This document shows positions 34,899 through 42,532 of a stretch of 64,000 bases of DNA, in pieces. Below the pieces are notes generated by a model, which had not been told where the DNA came from, did not search any database, and saw only the letters and a program-made list of their open reading frames with translations. Both the position numbers and the translations under genes were made by a program. The DNA is from an uncultured Dehalococcoidia bacterium (GTDB lineage Bacteria > Chloroflexota > Dehalococcoidia > Lucifugimonadales > UBA1123), in assembly GCA_958296105.1 (NCBI GenBank), contig OY282441.1, positions 3,110,773 through 3,174,772 on the forward strand, given 5' to 3'. How positions within the stretch are numbered: the first letter of the stretch is position 1; every line of letters begins with the position of its first letter.

Positions 34899-35204
34899 TT
34901 AAACGTCCAGCTCGATGTCGTCCCCTTCGACTCGCACCGGGAAGGTGTCTATCGGCACGACCGCAGGAAGCGCGGTCACGTCGCCGTTGCGCACGTCGAA
35001 GCGCGCGCCGTGTCGCGGACACTCGATTTCGCAGCCTTCCAGGAAGCCCTGCTCCAGCGATGCCTCGTCATGCGTGCAGACGTCGTCTATCGCGTAGAGC
35101 GTTCCATCCACGTTGCACACCGCGATGGCGCGGTCGCCCACCTCATACACTTTGGCAGTCCCAGCCGGGACTTCCTCCACCTTGCCGACTTTTACGAATG
35201 CCAT
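34899..35204 (-). CDS. Rieske [2Fe-2S] ferredoxin of the SUF cluster
   Basis: 101 residues. DDVCTHDEASLEQGF carries the first Cys-x-His pair and EIECPRHGARFDVRNGD the second, giving the 2Cys/2His Rieske ligand set. There is no membrane anchor, so it is the soluble NirD/ferredoxin-component type often found in SUF operons, where it may deliver electrons. It lies 18 bp after the Rrf2 regulator and 175 bp before sufS; its 3' end has been tandemly duplicated in that gap. Confidence 0.92.
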   Translation of the reverse strand: MAFVKVGKVEEVPAGTAKVYEVGDRAIAVCNVDGTLYAIDDVCTHDEASLEQGFLEGCEIECPRHGARFDVRNGDVTALPAVVPIDTFPVRVEGDDIELDV

Positions 35205-35222
35205 GTTATGCGTCTCCTGTAA

Positions 35223-35690
35223 CTAATTCCGGCTGTTCCTGAATCCGACGGTCTGCGCTCCTTCGGCCCCGGCTGCCAGTATCGCGTGACTTCTGTCGAC
35301 CAGATCGCCGATGGTTCTGGATTTCAGAATCCGTTCGACCGCAAGCTCCACCTCTTGCCACACTTCCCGCTGAGCGCAGGAAGGAACGTGGACACACGCC
35401 CTCAGATCGTCCAGGCACGCGACGAGATTGTCGCTGCCCCCCAGACACTCCATCACACTGCTCAGGCTGATATCGTCCGGCTCGACTGCGAGCGAGTGTC
35501 CGCCATGCGGCCCCCGTTGAGACCTGACCATCCCCGCCTTGCCCATTGCGTGAAGCACCTGTGCGAGGTACGCCTCCGGTATCATCGTCCTGCCCGCGAT
35601 CTCGCTGGCGCGCACTGGCGCATTCTGGCGGTGCATCGCCAGATCCACCAGCGCCCTGACGCCGTAATCCACTTTCACAGGTATGTGCAT
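35223..35690 (-). CDS. Rrf2-family iron-sulfur regulator
   Basis: 155 residues. The N-terminal winged helix (VKVDYGVRALVDLAMHR, AGRTMIPEAYLAQVLHAM, VRSQRGPHGGHSLA) is typical of IscR/NsrR/RsrR proteins. It is followed by three Cys in ACLDDLRACVHVPSCAQREV, arranged as Cys-x6-Cys-x5-Cys, able to hold an Fe-S cluster. It probably represses the suf genes when clusters are abundant. Its place in the middle of the locus, after sufD and the second sufU, is unusual. It is 23 bp downstream of that sufU. Confidence 0.9.
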   Translation of the reverse strand: MHIPVKVDYGVRALVDLAMHRQNAPVRASEIAGRTMIPEAYLAQVLHAMGKAGMVRSQRGPHGGHSLAVEPDDISLSSVMECLGGSDNLVACLDDLRACVHVPSCAQREVWQEVELAVERILKSRTIGDLVDRSHAILAAGAEGAQTVGFRNSRN

Positions 35691-35713
35691 GTCTCCACCA
35701 CCTCCGAATCCAT

Positions 35714-36172
35714 CTACTCAGTGGAAACCGCCCCGTTCTTTTTCTCCGAGAGCGCCGACGCCAGCGTATGTATCGGCAGCGTAGCGCACTTGATCCGCGT
35801 CGGATAGCTCGACACGCCTTCCAGTATCTCGAGGTCGCCCAGAATCTCGTAGTCGAAGTCGTCTCCGGCTTTCCTGGTCAGCAGCAGCCTGAAGCCGTCT
35901 ATGACCTTGCGCGCGTCGGCTGAGCTTCGGCCCTTGACCGCCTCGCTCATCATGGACGCCGCCGCCTTGGATATGGCGCACCCTGCGGCAACGTAGCCGA
36001 TGTCCGAGATCGCGCCTCCGTCATCCAGATTCAGGTACAGCGATATCTGGTCGCCGCACAGCGGGTTGAAGCCTTCCGCCTCGCGGTCGGCCCCCTCTAT
36101 TCTCTTGAAGTTGCGCGGCCTGCGATTGTGGTCCATCACAACTTCGGCGTACAGGTCTCGAAGGTCGTTCAT
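35714..36172 (-). CDS. SufU-type iron-sulfur assembly protein, copy 2
   Basis: 152 residues from the ATG at 36172, which has AAGGA six bases upstream; other in-frame starts at 36193 and 36343 are less supported. MNDLRDLYAEVVMDHNRRPR is the typical SufU opening. The cysteines are in GFNPLCGDQISLYLNLDD, VAAGCAISKAAASMMSEAVK and TRIKCATLPIHTL. It differs clearly from the sufU at 33046-33495, so the pair is an old duplication rather than a recent one. Both retain the three Cys and the Asp, and could specialise as carrier and scaffold. Confidence 0.9.
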   Translation of the reverse strand: MNDLRDLYAEVVMDHNRRPRNFKRIEGADREAEGFNPLCGDQISLYLNLDDGGAISDIGYVAAGCAISKAAASMMSEAVKGRSSADARKVIDGFRLLLTRKAGDDFDYEILGDLEILEGVSSYPTRIKCATLPIHTLASALSEKKNGAVSTE

Positions 36173-36210
36173 CACCATTCCTTGTTGACTCATCCTTATT
36201 TCTGAGGAGA

Positions 36211-37362
36211 CTATCTGTGGCCCCAGCACTGTGAGGATCCGTCTGCCCGCAGCGCACAGGTATGAGCCGAGCCGCTGCTGCTTATGTCGACGAAAGTCCC
36301 AGCGGGCGGCGATGCTTGTCCGTATTCGTTCCAACCCCAGCACTGCGCGGCTCCGTCTGTCCGCAGCGCGCAGGTATGCCCGCCGCCGCTGCTTATGTCG
36401 GTGAAAGTCTCAGCGGGCGGCGATGCTCGGCCGTCTTCGTTATACCCCCAGCACTCAGCTATTCCATCCGTTCTCAGCGCGCAGGTATGCCTCCCGCCGC
36501 TGCTTACCTCGGTGAAAGGACCAGGACTCGTTGGCGCGGTTTGGCCGTAGTTACTACGTCCCCAGCATCCCACCGTACCGTCTGTCCGCAGCGCGCAGGT
36601 ATGATCCCCGCCGCTGCTTATGGCGACGAAAGCCTCAGAGGGCGGCGATGCTTGGCCGTATTCGTTGTTCCCCCAGCACTCAGCTATTCCATCCGTTCTC
36701 AGCGCGCAGGTATGACGCCTGCCGCTGCTTACCTCGGTGAAAGGACCAAGACTCCTCGGCGTGGTTCTGCCGTCGCCACTATATCCCCAGCATCCCACCG
36801 TACCGTTTGTCCGCAGCGCGCAGGCATGAGACCCGCCGCTGCTTACGGAGATTACTCTGTCCATGGCGGATGGCGGCGATGCTTCGCCGTATTCGTTGTC
36901 CCCCCCCCAGCAGCGTACTGCGCCGTCTGCCCGCAGTGCGCAGGTATGCCCCCCGCCGCTGCTTATGGAAGTGAACGCAGCGGGGGAGATCAACTCCGAG
37001 TTAGGCTGGGATACCAACTTCACCACTTCCTTGACCACTTCCACAGGCACCTCGACGGTCTTCACCACTTCCTTGATGACTTCCACGGGCACCTCGACAG
37101 TCCTCACCACTTCCACTTCCTTGATGACTTCCTTTGGCACCTCGACGGTCTTCACCACCTCCTTGATGACTTCCACGGGCACCTCGACAGTCCTCACCAC
37201 CTCCACTTCCTTGACTACTTCCACGGGTACCTCGACAGTCCTCACTACTTCCACTTCCTCGATGACTTTCAAGGGAACTTCTCTGGTACAGGCGAAGAGG
37301 AAGACCGCAAAGACAGTGACGATCATCACAGTCGAAAGTTGACAAGTCTTTATGACGCTCAT
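36211..37362 (-). CDS. RCC1-repeat lipoprotein with a VEVP-rich stalk
   Basis: 383 residues. The signal peptide ends at a lipobox (VFAVFLFAC). Residues 25-115 are a low-complexity stalk of repeated VEVPVEVVKEV / VVRTVEVP units. The rest is seven RCC1-type blades, each close to HTCALRTDG ... CWG ... GQASPP, which form a propeller with two Cys per blade. The Cys pairs may form disulfides outside the cell. GAGGA is located just before the ATG. It separates sufD from the second sufU, so it is an envelope protein embedded in a cytoplasmic assembly locus. Function unknown. Confidence 0.8.
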   Translation of the reverse strand: MSVIKTCQLSTVMIVTVFAVFLFACTREVPLKVIEEVEVVRTVEVPVEVVKEVEVVRTVEVPVEVIKEVVKTVEVPKEVIKEVEVVRTVEVPVEVIKEVVKTVEVPVEVVKEVVKLVSQPNSELISPAAFTSISSGGGHTCALRADGAVRCWGGDNEYGEASPPSAMDRVISVSSGGSHACALRTNGTVGCWGYSGDGRTTPRSLGPFTEVSSGRRHTCALRTDGIAECWGNNEYGQASPPSEAFVAISSGGDHTCALRTDGTVGCWGRSNYGQTAPTSPGPFTEVSSGGRHTCALRTDGIAECWGYNEDGRASPPAETFTDISSGGGHTCALRTDGAAQCWGWNEYGQASPPAGTFVDISSSGSAHTCALRADGSSQCWGHR

Positions 37363-37428
37363 TGATCCTCTACCGAAGCCTGATTGTTGCTACTGGCTCA
37401 ATGGACGAGCCTAACTTGAACTTCTGCG

Positions 37429-38745
37429 CTAAAACGTGAACTCGTACTTTGGGATCGCCTCCAAGAACGACTGCTCCAGCCAGTCGCGCAGCTCCCGCAG
37501 TTCCACCCTGTCTATGATCTCGGACGCGAACCCGAAGATAAGCAGACGGCTGGCGGATTCCAGGTCGATCCCTCGGCTTCGCATGTAGAACACCGTCTCC
37601 TCGTCTACGTTGCCCGCTGTCGCCCCGTGACCGCACTTCACATCGTCCGCCCAGATGAACAGCGCCGGCTTGGAATCCACTTCGGCGTTCGGAGACAGCA
37701 GCAGGTTCTTGTCCGACTGGAGCGCGTCCGTCTTGATCGCGCCCTTGCGCACGAACACCGTGCCGCCGAATACTGCCCTCGACCTCCCCGACAAGATCCC
37801 CTTGTAGTACAGGTTGCTGGTCGAGTTGGGCTTGACGTGGTCTATGTTGATGAAGTTGTCCACGTGCTGGCTTCCGGATGTGATGTACAGACCGTCGAGC
37901 GTCGTCTCACATCCGTCGCCGATGTGTACGTAGAGGTCGTGCCTGCCGAGTCTTACACCCTTGTAGAACGCGCCGGACGAGAATCTGCTGCCGTCCTTCT
38001 GGTGAATCCGCGCCACGCCCACGTGGTAAGCCGAATCGCTCTCGTCCATCAGCCGGTAGTGATTTAGCTGCGCGCCCTCTTCCAGCACCATCTCGGCGAC
38101 GCCGTTGTTGAGGTATGCGTTGTCGCCCAGTCCGACGTAGCTTTCTATTACAGTGGCTTCGGACTCCGCCCCGGCGACGATGAGAACGCGCGGATGGGCG
38201 ACGAAGTTTCCCTCGCCGGTGGAGACGAACGCCAGATGGATGGGACGCTCTACCCGCGCCCTGTCCGATATGTGGACGACTGCGCCATCCGAGACGAACG
38301 CGGTGTTGAGCGCGGCGAATCCGTCGTCCTCGACCGATGCCAGCGAGCTGAGGTTCTGGCGCGCGACTGCGCCGTCGTTCGACAGAACGCTCGACAGGCT
38401 GGATACCGTCACGCCCTCATGCTCATGGACAGCGGACAGATCGGACGAAAACCGCCCGTTCACGAACACCAGCGTGTTCCAGTCGTCCACCCACGGGGCC
38501 GCGCCGCGCACGGTCCCCGCCGCAGGCGCGCAGTCCGGATCGGGAATGGAAAGCTCCGCTCTGGCGATGGGCGCGACGTTGGTGTACTTCCAAGCCTCGT
38601 TGCCGCGCCGCGCGGTCGGGAATCCGAGCCGCAGGAAGCTGTCGAAGCCCTTCTGTCGCAGCCTGTTCAGCCAGTCCGATCCTGCGGAGGGCAGGGCGGC
38701 GTACTGTTCGGCGTAGCGGTCGTATGTCGTAAGCGTCTGTGTCAT
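37429..38745 (-). CDS. sufD: Fe-S cluster assembly protein SufD
   Basis: 438 residues of the SufB/SufD beta-helix family. RRGNEAWKYTNVAPIARAEL is at the N-terminus. In the C-terminal half are DLYVHIGDGCETTLDGLYI, VDNFINIDHVKPNSTSN and RAVFGGTVFVRKGAIKTDA. The conserved HGATAGNVDEETVFYMRSRG and FGFASEIIDRVEL close it. It partners SufB and SufC. The ATG is 3 bp after the aspartyl protease stop. A copy of its first ~95 bp lies upstream at 39120-39218. Confidence 0.93.
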   Translation of the reverse strand: MTQTLTTYDRYAEQYAALPSAGSDWLNRLRQKGFDSFLRLGFPTARRGNEAWKYTNVAPIARAELSIPDPDCAPAAGTVRGAAPWVDDWNTLVFVNGRFSSDLSAVHEHEGVTVSSLSSVLSNDGAVARQNLSSLASVEDDGFAALNTAFVSDGAVVHISDRARVERPIHLAFVSTGEGNFVAHPRVLIVAGAESEATVIESYVGLGDNAYLNNGVAEMVLEEGAQLNHYRLMDESDSAYHVGVARIHQKDGSRFSSGAFYKGVRLGRHDLYVHIGDGCETTLDGLYITSGSQHVDNFINIDHVKPNSTSNLYYKGILSGRSRAVFGGTVFVRKGAIKTDALQSDKNLLLSPNAEVDSKPALFIWADDVKCGHGATAGNVDEETVFYMRSRGIDLESASRLLIFGFASEIIDRVELRELRDWLEQSFLEAIPKYEFTF

Positions 38746-38748
38746 CGT

Positions 38749-39105
38749 CTAAATGTGTATCTCCTCTAGGGGCACCAGCTGCTGCGCGACCGGATCGACG
38801 GCAACGAACAGACCTTCGAGCGCATACGCGCCGAGCAGCGGCGTCGTGCCTTCGTCGTCGAACAGAACGAAGGTCATTATCTCCTGTCCATCGAATCGCA
38901 GCCATGTCTGGCAATAATCCAGCTCTCTGACCTCGCCCTGACCGAACCGAACGCGCCGCTTTCCCGAAGGCTGTACTCCGAGCGCCCGCAAGACCGATGT
39001 CGGAACGGACGTGATGAACGCCCCCGTATCCACCAGCGCGTCCATGTCGATCCACCGCTCGCGCGTCGGATCGCCGATTTCGATTTTGACGTTGAAGCTG
39101 CCCAA
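38749..39105 (-). CDS. Clan AA (retropepsin-like) aspartyl protease family protein
   Basis: 118 residues beginning at a TTG (MGSFNVKIEIGDPTRERW). DALVDTGAFITSVPTSVLRAL is the single DTG motif of clan AA proteases, and TPLLGAYALEGLFVAVDP is the second conserved block ending in the flap/psi region. A single-domain enzyme of this size would act as a homodimer, as in retropepsins. It ends 3 bp before sufD. A partial second copy upstream has lost the catalytic Thr (DKG). Such genes occur as isolated accessory genes in many bacteria; the substrate here is unknown. Confidence 0.82.
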   Translation of the reverse strand: MGSFNVKIEIGDPTRERWIDMDALVDTGAFITSVPTSVLRALGVQPSGKRRVRFGQGEVRELDYCQTWLRFDGQEIMTFVLFDDEGTTPLLGAYALEGLFVAVDPVAQQLVPLEEIHI

Positions 39106-39119
39106 TTTGTTGGTCGTCT

Positions 39120-39218
39120 TCTTCCTATTGGAGCGCGTTCAGCCAGTCCTCGCCTGCGGAGGGCAGGGCCGGCGTACTGCTCGGCGTAGCGGTCGTATGT
39201 CGTCAGCGTTTGTGTCAT
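39120..39218 (-). pseudogene. Duplicated 5' end of sufD
   Basis: Begins with the same ATG and MTQTLTTYDRYAEQYA as sufD, and carries the following CTGCGGAGGGCAGGGC stretch. A one-base gain near 39170 throws it out of frame, and it breaks off before the protease gene. It is the 3' boundary of a duplicated protease-sufD junction. Confidence 0.85.
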
Positions 39219-39258
39219 CGATGAGCCAATCTACCAGTGATCAGTGAACGTTCGGCGT

Positions 39259-39462
39259 TCATCCCAAGCAGTTCTGGCATCTGCTGGAGTTTGATGGTCT
39301 CAGTCGTTTCGCCTCTGCATCGGCAGCCTCTAACGTTCCGAACGGACCATGCCAACGTCCGTTCCGCGTTGTTTTGCTTTTCTTTTTCTTGAAATGCCCG
39401 CAACACGAGCAATGAACCCTTGCTCTGTTGGTGGGGTAGTTCTCATAGATATAGAAACTCAT
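39259..39462 (-). CDS. Small Cys-rich protein, 67 aa
   Basis: Sequence pattern: YIYENYPTNRARVH, CSCCGH, a Lys-rich turn, NGRWHGPFGTLEAADAEAKR and a C-terminal CQNCLG. The pairs CSCC and CxxC could bind zinc, making it a mini zinc-ribbon. AGGAA lies about eight bases before the ATG. It shares its layout (aromatic start, VH-x-C, then a GPF/EAL helix, then RC-x2-C) with the 55-aa gene at 39674-39841. It is inserted inside the duplicated protease-sufD junction. No assigned function. Confidence 0.6.
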   Translation of the reverse strand: MSFYIYENYPTNRARVHCSCCGHFKKKKSKTTRNGRWHGPFGTLEAADAEAKRLRPSNSSRCQNCLG

Positions 39463-39659
39463 GGCGGAGATTCCTGTTCTTTGACCTCGCCCTGACCCAA
39501 TCGAACACGCCGCTTTCCCGAAGGCTGCACACCGAGCGAGTGCAAGACCGATGTCGGAACGGACGTGAAGACCGCTCCCTTATCCACCAGCGCATCCATG
39601 TCAGCCCATCCCTCGCGCGCCGGATCGCCGATTTCGATTTTGACGTTGAAGCCGCCCAA
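39459..39659 (-). pseudogene. Truncated second aspartyl protease copy
   Basis: Starts at TTG like the intact copy (MGGFNVKIEIGDPAREGW). It matches its first 56 residues closely, but the catalytic triad reads DKG instead of DTG and the frame stops soon after GQGEV. The small Cys-rich gene begins at the break. Loss of the Thr-Gly loop and of the C-terminal half make it inactive. Confidence 0.85.
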
Positions 39660-39673
39660 TCTTTCGGATTTCC

Positions 39674-39841
39674 CTAAAAGCACTCCCCGCATCTGCGCGC
39701 CGCCGGCCCCGCCGCCGCCAGCGCTTCCCTTTCCGAGTCGTATCTTTCCCAATTGGGGTTGTCCGTCAGGATGTCCACGTGGCGACACGTCTCTTTGTGG
39801 ACGGTGATTCCGCCGCCGCCGTAGTTGACCCAGTAGTACAT
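39674..39841 (-). CDS. Very small Cys-rich protein, 55 aa
   Basis: Reads MYYWVNYGGGGITVHKETCR, then HVDILTDNPNWERYDSEREA, then an Ala-rich turn, RRCGECF and stop. HKETCRH plus CGEC gives a plausible zinc site of two Cys-containing knuckles. It ends 15 bp before the truncated protease. Its organisation parallels the 67-aa protein at 39259-39462, and I regard them as one family. No clear Shine-Dalgarno sequence is visible, which lowers confidence, but codon usage and internal motifs look genuine. Confidence 0.6.
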   Translation of the reverse strand: MYYWVNYGGGGITVHKETCRHVDILTDNPNWERYDSEREALAAAGPAARRCGECF

Positions 39842-39966
39842 TAGCGCCCCCGCGATCTTCGGGTTTTGGAGATCGGCAGAAGGGAAACCCGCCAGTTATT
39901 ATTCCTTCCCCCTTTGGGAGGAGGTTAGGATGGCGGCTTTCGTTCCCACTCTCCCATCGAAACCCG

Positions 39967-40722
39967 TCAGTCCGCCGCCGCCTCTTCGATTATCCAGTCG
40001 TAGCCCTTGTCCTCCAGCTCCAGCGCAAGCTCCTTGCCGCCGGAGCGAACTATTTTGCCGTCCACCAACACGTGAACGAAGTCCGGCGTTATGTAGTTCA
40101 GAATTCGCTGGTAGTGCGTCACCAGCACGATAGCCTTGTCCGCGTCCCTGAATGCGTTGACGCCGTTGGCGACGATGCGCAGCGCGTCTATATCCAGCCC
40201 GGAGTCTGTCTCGTCCAGCAGCGCCAGACGCGGGTCGAGCAGCACAAGCTGAAGTATCTCGTTTCGCTTCTTCTCGCCGCCCGAGTAGCCCTCGTTGACC
40301 GAGCGGCGCACTAGGTCGTCGTGTATGTTGACCAGCTCGCGCTTGGAGTCCAGCAGCCTGTCGAACTGGCGCACCGACAGCTCTGGCTCGCCCTTGTGCT
40401 TGCGCAGAGCGTCCACCGCCGCCTTCAGGAACTGCCATGTGCGCACGCCCGGAAGCTCGACCGGGTACTGCATCGCCAGAAACACGCCGGCGCGGGCGCG
40501 GGCTTCCGGGAACCACCCCACGATGTTTTCGCCTTCGTAGAGTATCTCGCCGCCGGTGATGGTGTACTCAGGGCGTCCGGCGACCACGTTGGCGAGGGTA
40601 CTCTTGCCGGAGCCGTTCGGCCCCATGATGGCGTGAACCTCGCCCGCGCTGACCGTCAGGCTTATCCCCTTCAGTATCTCGGTGTCTTCGATTGAAACGC
40701 GCAGGTCTCTGATTTCGAGCAT
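39967..40722 (-). CDS. sufC: Fe-S cluster assembly ATPase SufC
   Basis: 251 residues. Walker A IMGPNGSGKSTLANVVAGRP, a Q-loop in FLAMQYPVELPGV, the signature YSGGEKKRNEILQLVLLDPR, Walker B LALLDETDSGLDIDALR and the H-loop VLVTHYQRILNYI are all intact. SufC powers the SufBCD scaffold. Unusually it is separated from sufB by six other genes and from sufD by about 1.2 kb of small genes and gene fragments. Confidence 0.96.
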   Translation of the reverse strand: MLEIRDLRVSIEDTEILKGISLTVSAGEVHAIMGPNGSGKSTLANVVAGRPEYTITGGEILYEGENIVGWFPEARARAGVFLAMQYPVELPGVRTWQFLKAAVDALRKHKGEPELSVRQFDRLLDSKRELVNIHDDLVRRSVNEGYSGGEKKRNEILQLVLLDPRLALLDETDSGLDIDALRIVANGVNAFRDADKAIVLVTHYQRILNYITPDFVHVLVDGKIVRSGGKELALELEDKGYDWIIEEAAAD

Positions 40723-40749
40723 GGTCGTGTCTGTATTCCGCCTTCTGGT

Positions 40750-41241
40750 CTAGTCTGAAAAGTGGGTTGGCTTCGTGTCCGCTTTGAGATAGAGCGGGTG
40801 TTTGGGCTGATTTTGCTTGGTCATACCGAGGTGGCGCATCTTTGCAGACAGCCCCGCGCTCCTGAGCGCGCGCATGGTTTCGCTGCCCCTGTCGAGGTGC
40901 GCGCCGTCGTTGCCCCACGCGCATACGATCAGATCGGCGCTCCGCGCCGAAGCGAGTATCTCCTCCCGGTTTCCCGATCCGACAGGGTCCATGGCGCTCT
41001 TGAGCTCGTCGGGGTGCGGCGTTCGGAAGGCGAACAGGTTGCAAACCCACAGCCTGCCGTATCCCCACCGCTTGGCGAAGTCCTTGCATCTGGTAACGGT
41101 GGGGTCCGACCGAACCTCGTCCGCCCTGCTTGGATTGAGCATGACGAACACGCAAACGCCGCCAGCATCCGACAGCTTGGCTTCGAGCCGATAGCGGTAA
41201 CGGCGGTCTGAGGAGAATTTCGCGTCGTGCATGGTGTTCAT
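40750..41241 (-). CDS. DUF1643 family protein
   Basis: 163 residues with the DUF1643 hallmark VCVFVMLNPSRADEVRSDPT, then RCKDFAKRWGYGRLWVCNLF and ADLIVCAWGNDG. The N-terminal RYRYRLEAKL is also typical. The function of the family is not known; members are often found in accessory or mobile regions. The start codon immediately follows the stop of the last PaREP1/HEPN-like gene, so it is translationally coupled to that array. An alternative ATG lies three codons in. Confidence 0.85.
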   Translation of the reverse strand: MNTMHDAKFSSDRRYRYRLEAKLSDAGGVCVFVMLNPSRADEVRSDPTVTRCKDFAKRWGYGRLWVCNLFAFRTPHPDELKSAMDPVGSGNREEILASARSADLIVCAWGNDGAHLDRGSETMRALRSAGLSAKMRHLGMTKQNQPKHPLYLKADTKPTHFSD

Positions 41242-41658
41242 CTAGCGCCGTCTCACCCTTCGCATCTGTGAAGGTCGAGGGCTTGCCTCCGTGCCTGTCC
41301 GATTCTCAAGATGGGAGATCAACTCCCGCGCATCCTCGATGCCGCCTGCGACCCCTTGGTCAGAGTACCGATCTTCATAGAAGTTTATGTGCAGCCCTTC
41401 CACCGACCTGTAGAGATTCCATACCTTCCCGGGATCATTGGTTTCACGCGACAAGTCCTCGAGAATGTCTGACAAGTCCGTATGCGTCGTGTTCCCCCAA
41501 CTTCTAAACTTGGCGACCGACTTCAGATAGTATGCCACCGCCCCCCACGCCTTTTCCGATGCTTGCGGCAAATCGCCGTTCTCGAACTCGGCGATGGCGT
41601 GCCGGAGGAAGCGCTCGGAAACCTCTATGTGGTTCTCTATCTCGGCCTGTGTGGACAT
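41242..41658 (-). CDS. PaREP1/HEPN-like helical protein, paralogue 5
   Basis: 138 residues, all-helical. RFLRHAIAEFENGDLPQASE followed by KAWGAVAYYLKSVAKF resembles PaREP1 proteins. The next segment RSWGNTTHTDL holds an Arg-x6-His motif of HEPN-RNase type. Later INFYEDRY and a basic C-terminus MRRVRRR. It is the most diverged copy (AYY, NTTH). It is separated from the next copy by 15 bp containing AGGGATACG, and followed directly by DUF1643. Assignment to HEPN is inferred from motif and helix pattern only. Confidence 0.75.
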   Translation of the reverse strand: MSTQAEIENHIEVSERFLRHAIAEFENGDLPQASEKAWGAVAYYLKSVAKFRSWGNTTHTDLSDILEDLSRETNDPGKVWNLYRSVEGLHINFYEDRYSDQGVAGGIEDARELISHLENRTGTEASPRPSQMRRVRRR

Positions 41659-41673
41659 TGACGTATCCCTGTA

Positions 41674-42084
41674 CTACCGCCGCCTTCTAGCCTGCGATGG
41701 TCTGGGGCTTGCCTCCGGGCCTGTCCGATTCTCAAGACGGGAGATCAGCTCCTGAGCGTCACCGATGGCATCGGAAACTAGCTGGTCTGCCCACCGGTCC
41801 TCATAGAAGTTCTGGTGCAGCGCTTCCACTGATCTGTAAAGCCTCCTGACAATGCGCGGATTAGTCGTTTCATGGGCTAAATCAGTGGCGATGTCGGACA
41901 GATCGGAGTGGCTGTTGTTTCTCCATCCTCGGAATTTGGCTGCGGCTTTCAGATAGTGCGCCACCGCGCCCCACGCCTTTTCCGATGCCTGCGGCAGATC
42001 CCCGTTCTCGAACTCGGCGATGGCGCGCCGGAGGAAGCGCTCAGAAACCTCCGCGTGATTCTCTATTTCGGCTTGTGTGGACAT
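41674..42084 (-). CDS. PaREP1/HEPN-like helical protein, paralogue 4
   Basis: 136 residues. RRAIAEFENGDLPQASEKAW and GAVAHYLKAAAKFRGWRNNS form the helical core, with Arg-x6-His in RGWRNNSH. LHQNFYEDRWADQLV and the ENRTGPEASPRPSQARRRR tail follow. The tail is nearly identical to copies 1 and 3, pointing to recent exchange. It has the same 15-bp intergenic spacer with an AGGGA ribosome site. Confidence 0.75.
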   Translation of the reverse strand: MSTQAEIENHAEVSERFLRRAIAEFENGDLPQASEKAWGAVAHYLKAAAKFRGWRNNSHSDLSDIATDLAHETTNPRIVRRLYRSVEALHQNFYEDRWADQLVSDAIGDAQELISRLENRTGPEASPRPSQARRRR

Positions 42085-42099
42085 TGACGTATCCCTGTA

Positions 42100-42507
42100 C
42101 TACCGCCGCCTTCTAGCCTGCGATGGTCTGGGGCTTGCCTCCGGGCCTGTCCGATTCTCGAGACGGGAGATCAGCTCGGCGGCTGCGTCTATTCCTCGCG
42201 CGACCTGCCCGCCCGAAAGCCAATCTTCGTAGAAATTCTGGTGCAGCGCGTTCACCGTCACGTATAGCTCTTGCACTCTGGGGGGATTGTCTGTCTCATA
42301 TGCCAAGTCGTCAGCGATGTCGGATAGATCGGAGTGGCTGCTGTTTCTCCATGCTCGGAATTTGGCTGCGGCTTTCAGATAGTGCGCCACCGCGCCCCAA
42401 GCCTTCTCCGATGCCTGCGGCAAATCGTGGTTCTCGAACTCGGCGACGGCGTGCTGGATGAAGCGCTCGTATATTTCCGTGTGGTTTTCGATCTCTGCCT
42501 GCGTCAT
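42100..42507 (-). CDS. PaREP1/HEPN-like helical protein, paralogue 3
   Basis: 135 residues from the ATG at 42507 (MTQAEIENHTEIYERF); an upstream in-frame start at 42597 would overlap the preceding paralogue and is rejected. The motif is RAWRNSSH and the late block QNFYEDWLSGGQV. The MTQAE start differs from the MSTQAE start of copies 2, 4 and 5 and matches copy 1, suggesting that copies 1 and 3 derive from one subtype. Confidence 0.75.
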   Translation of the reverse strand: MTQAEIENHTEIYERFIQHAVAEFENHDLPQASEKAWGAVAHYLKAAAKFRAWRNSSHSDLSDIADDLAYETDNPPRVQELYVTVNALHQNFYEDWLSGGQVARGIDAAAELISRLENRTGPEASPRPSQARRRR

Positions 42508-42532
42508 GGCTTTCTCAGCGCCTCCAACGAGT

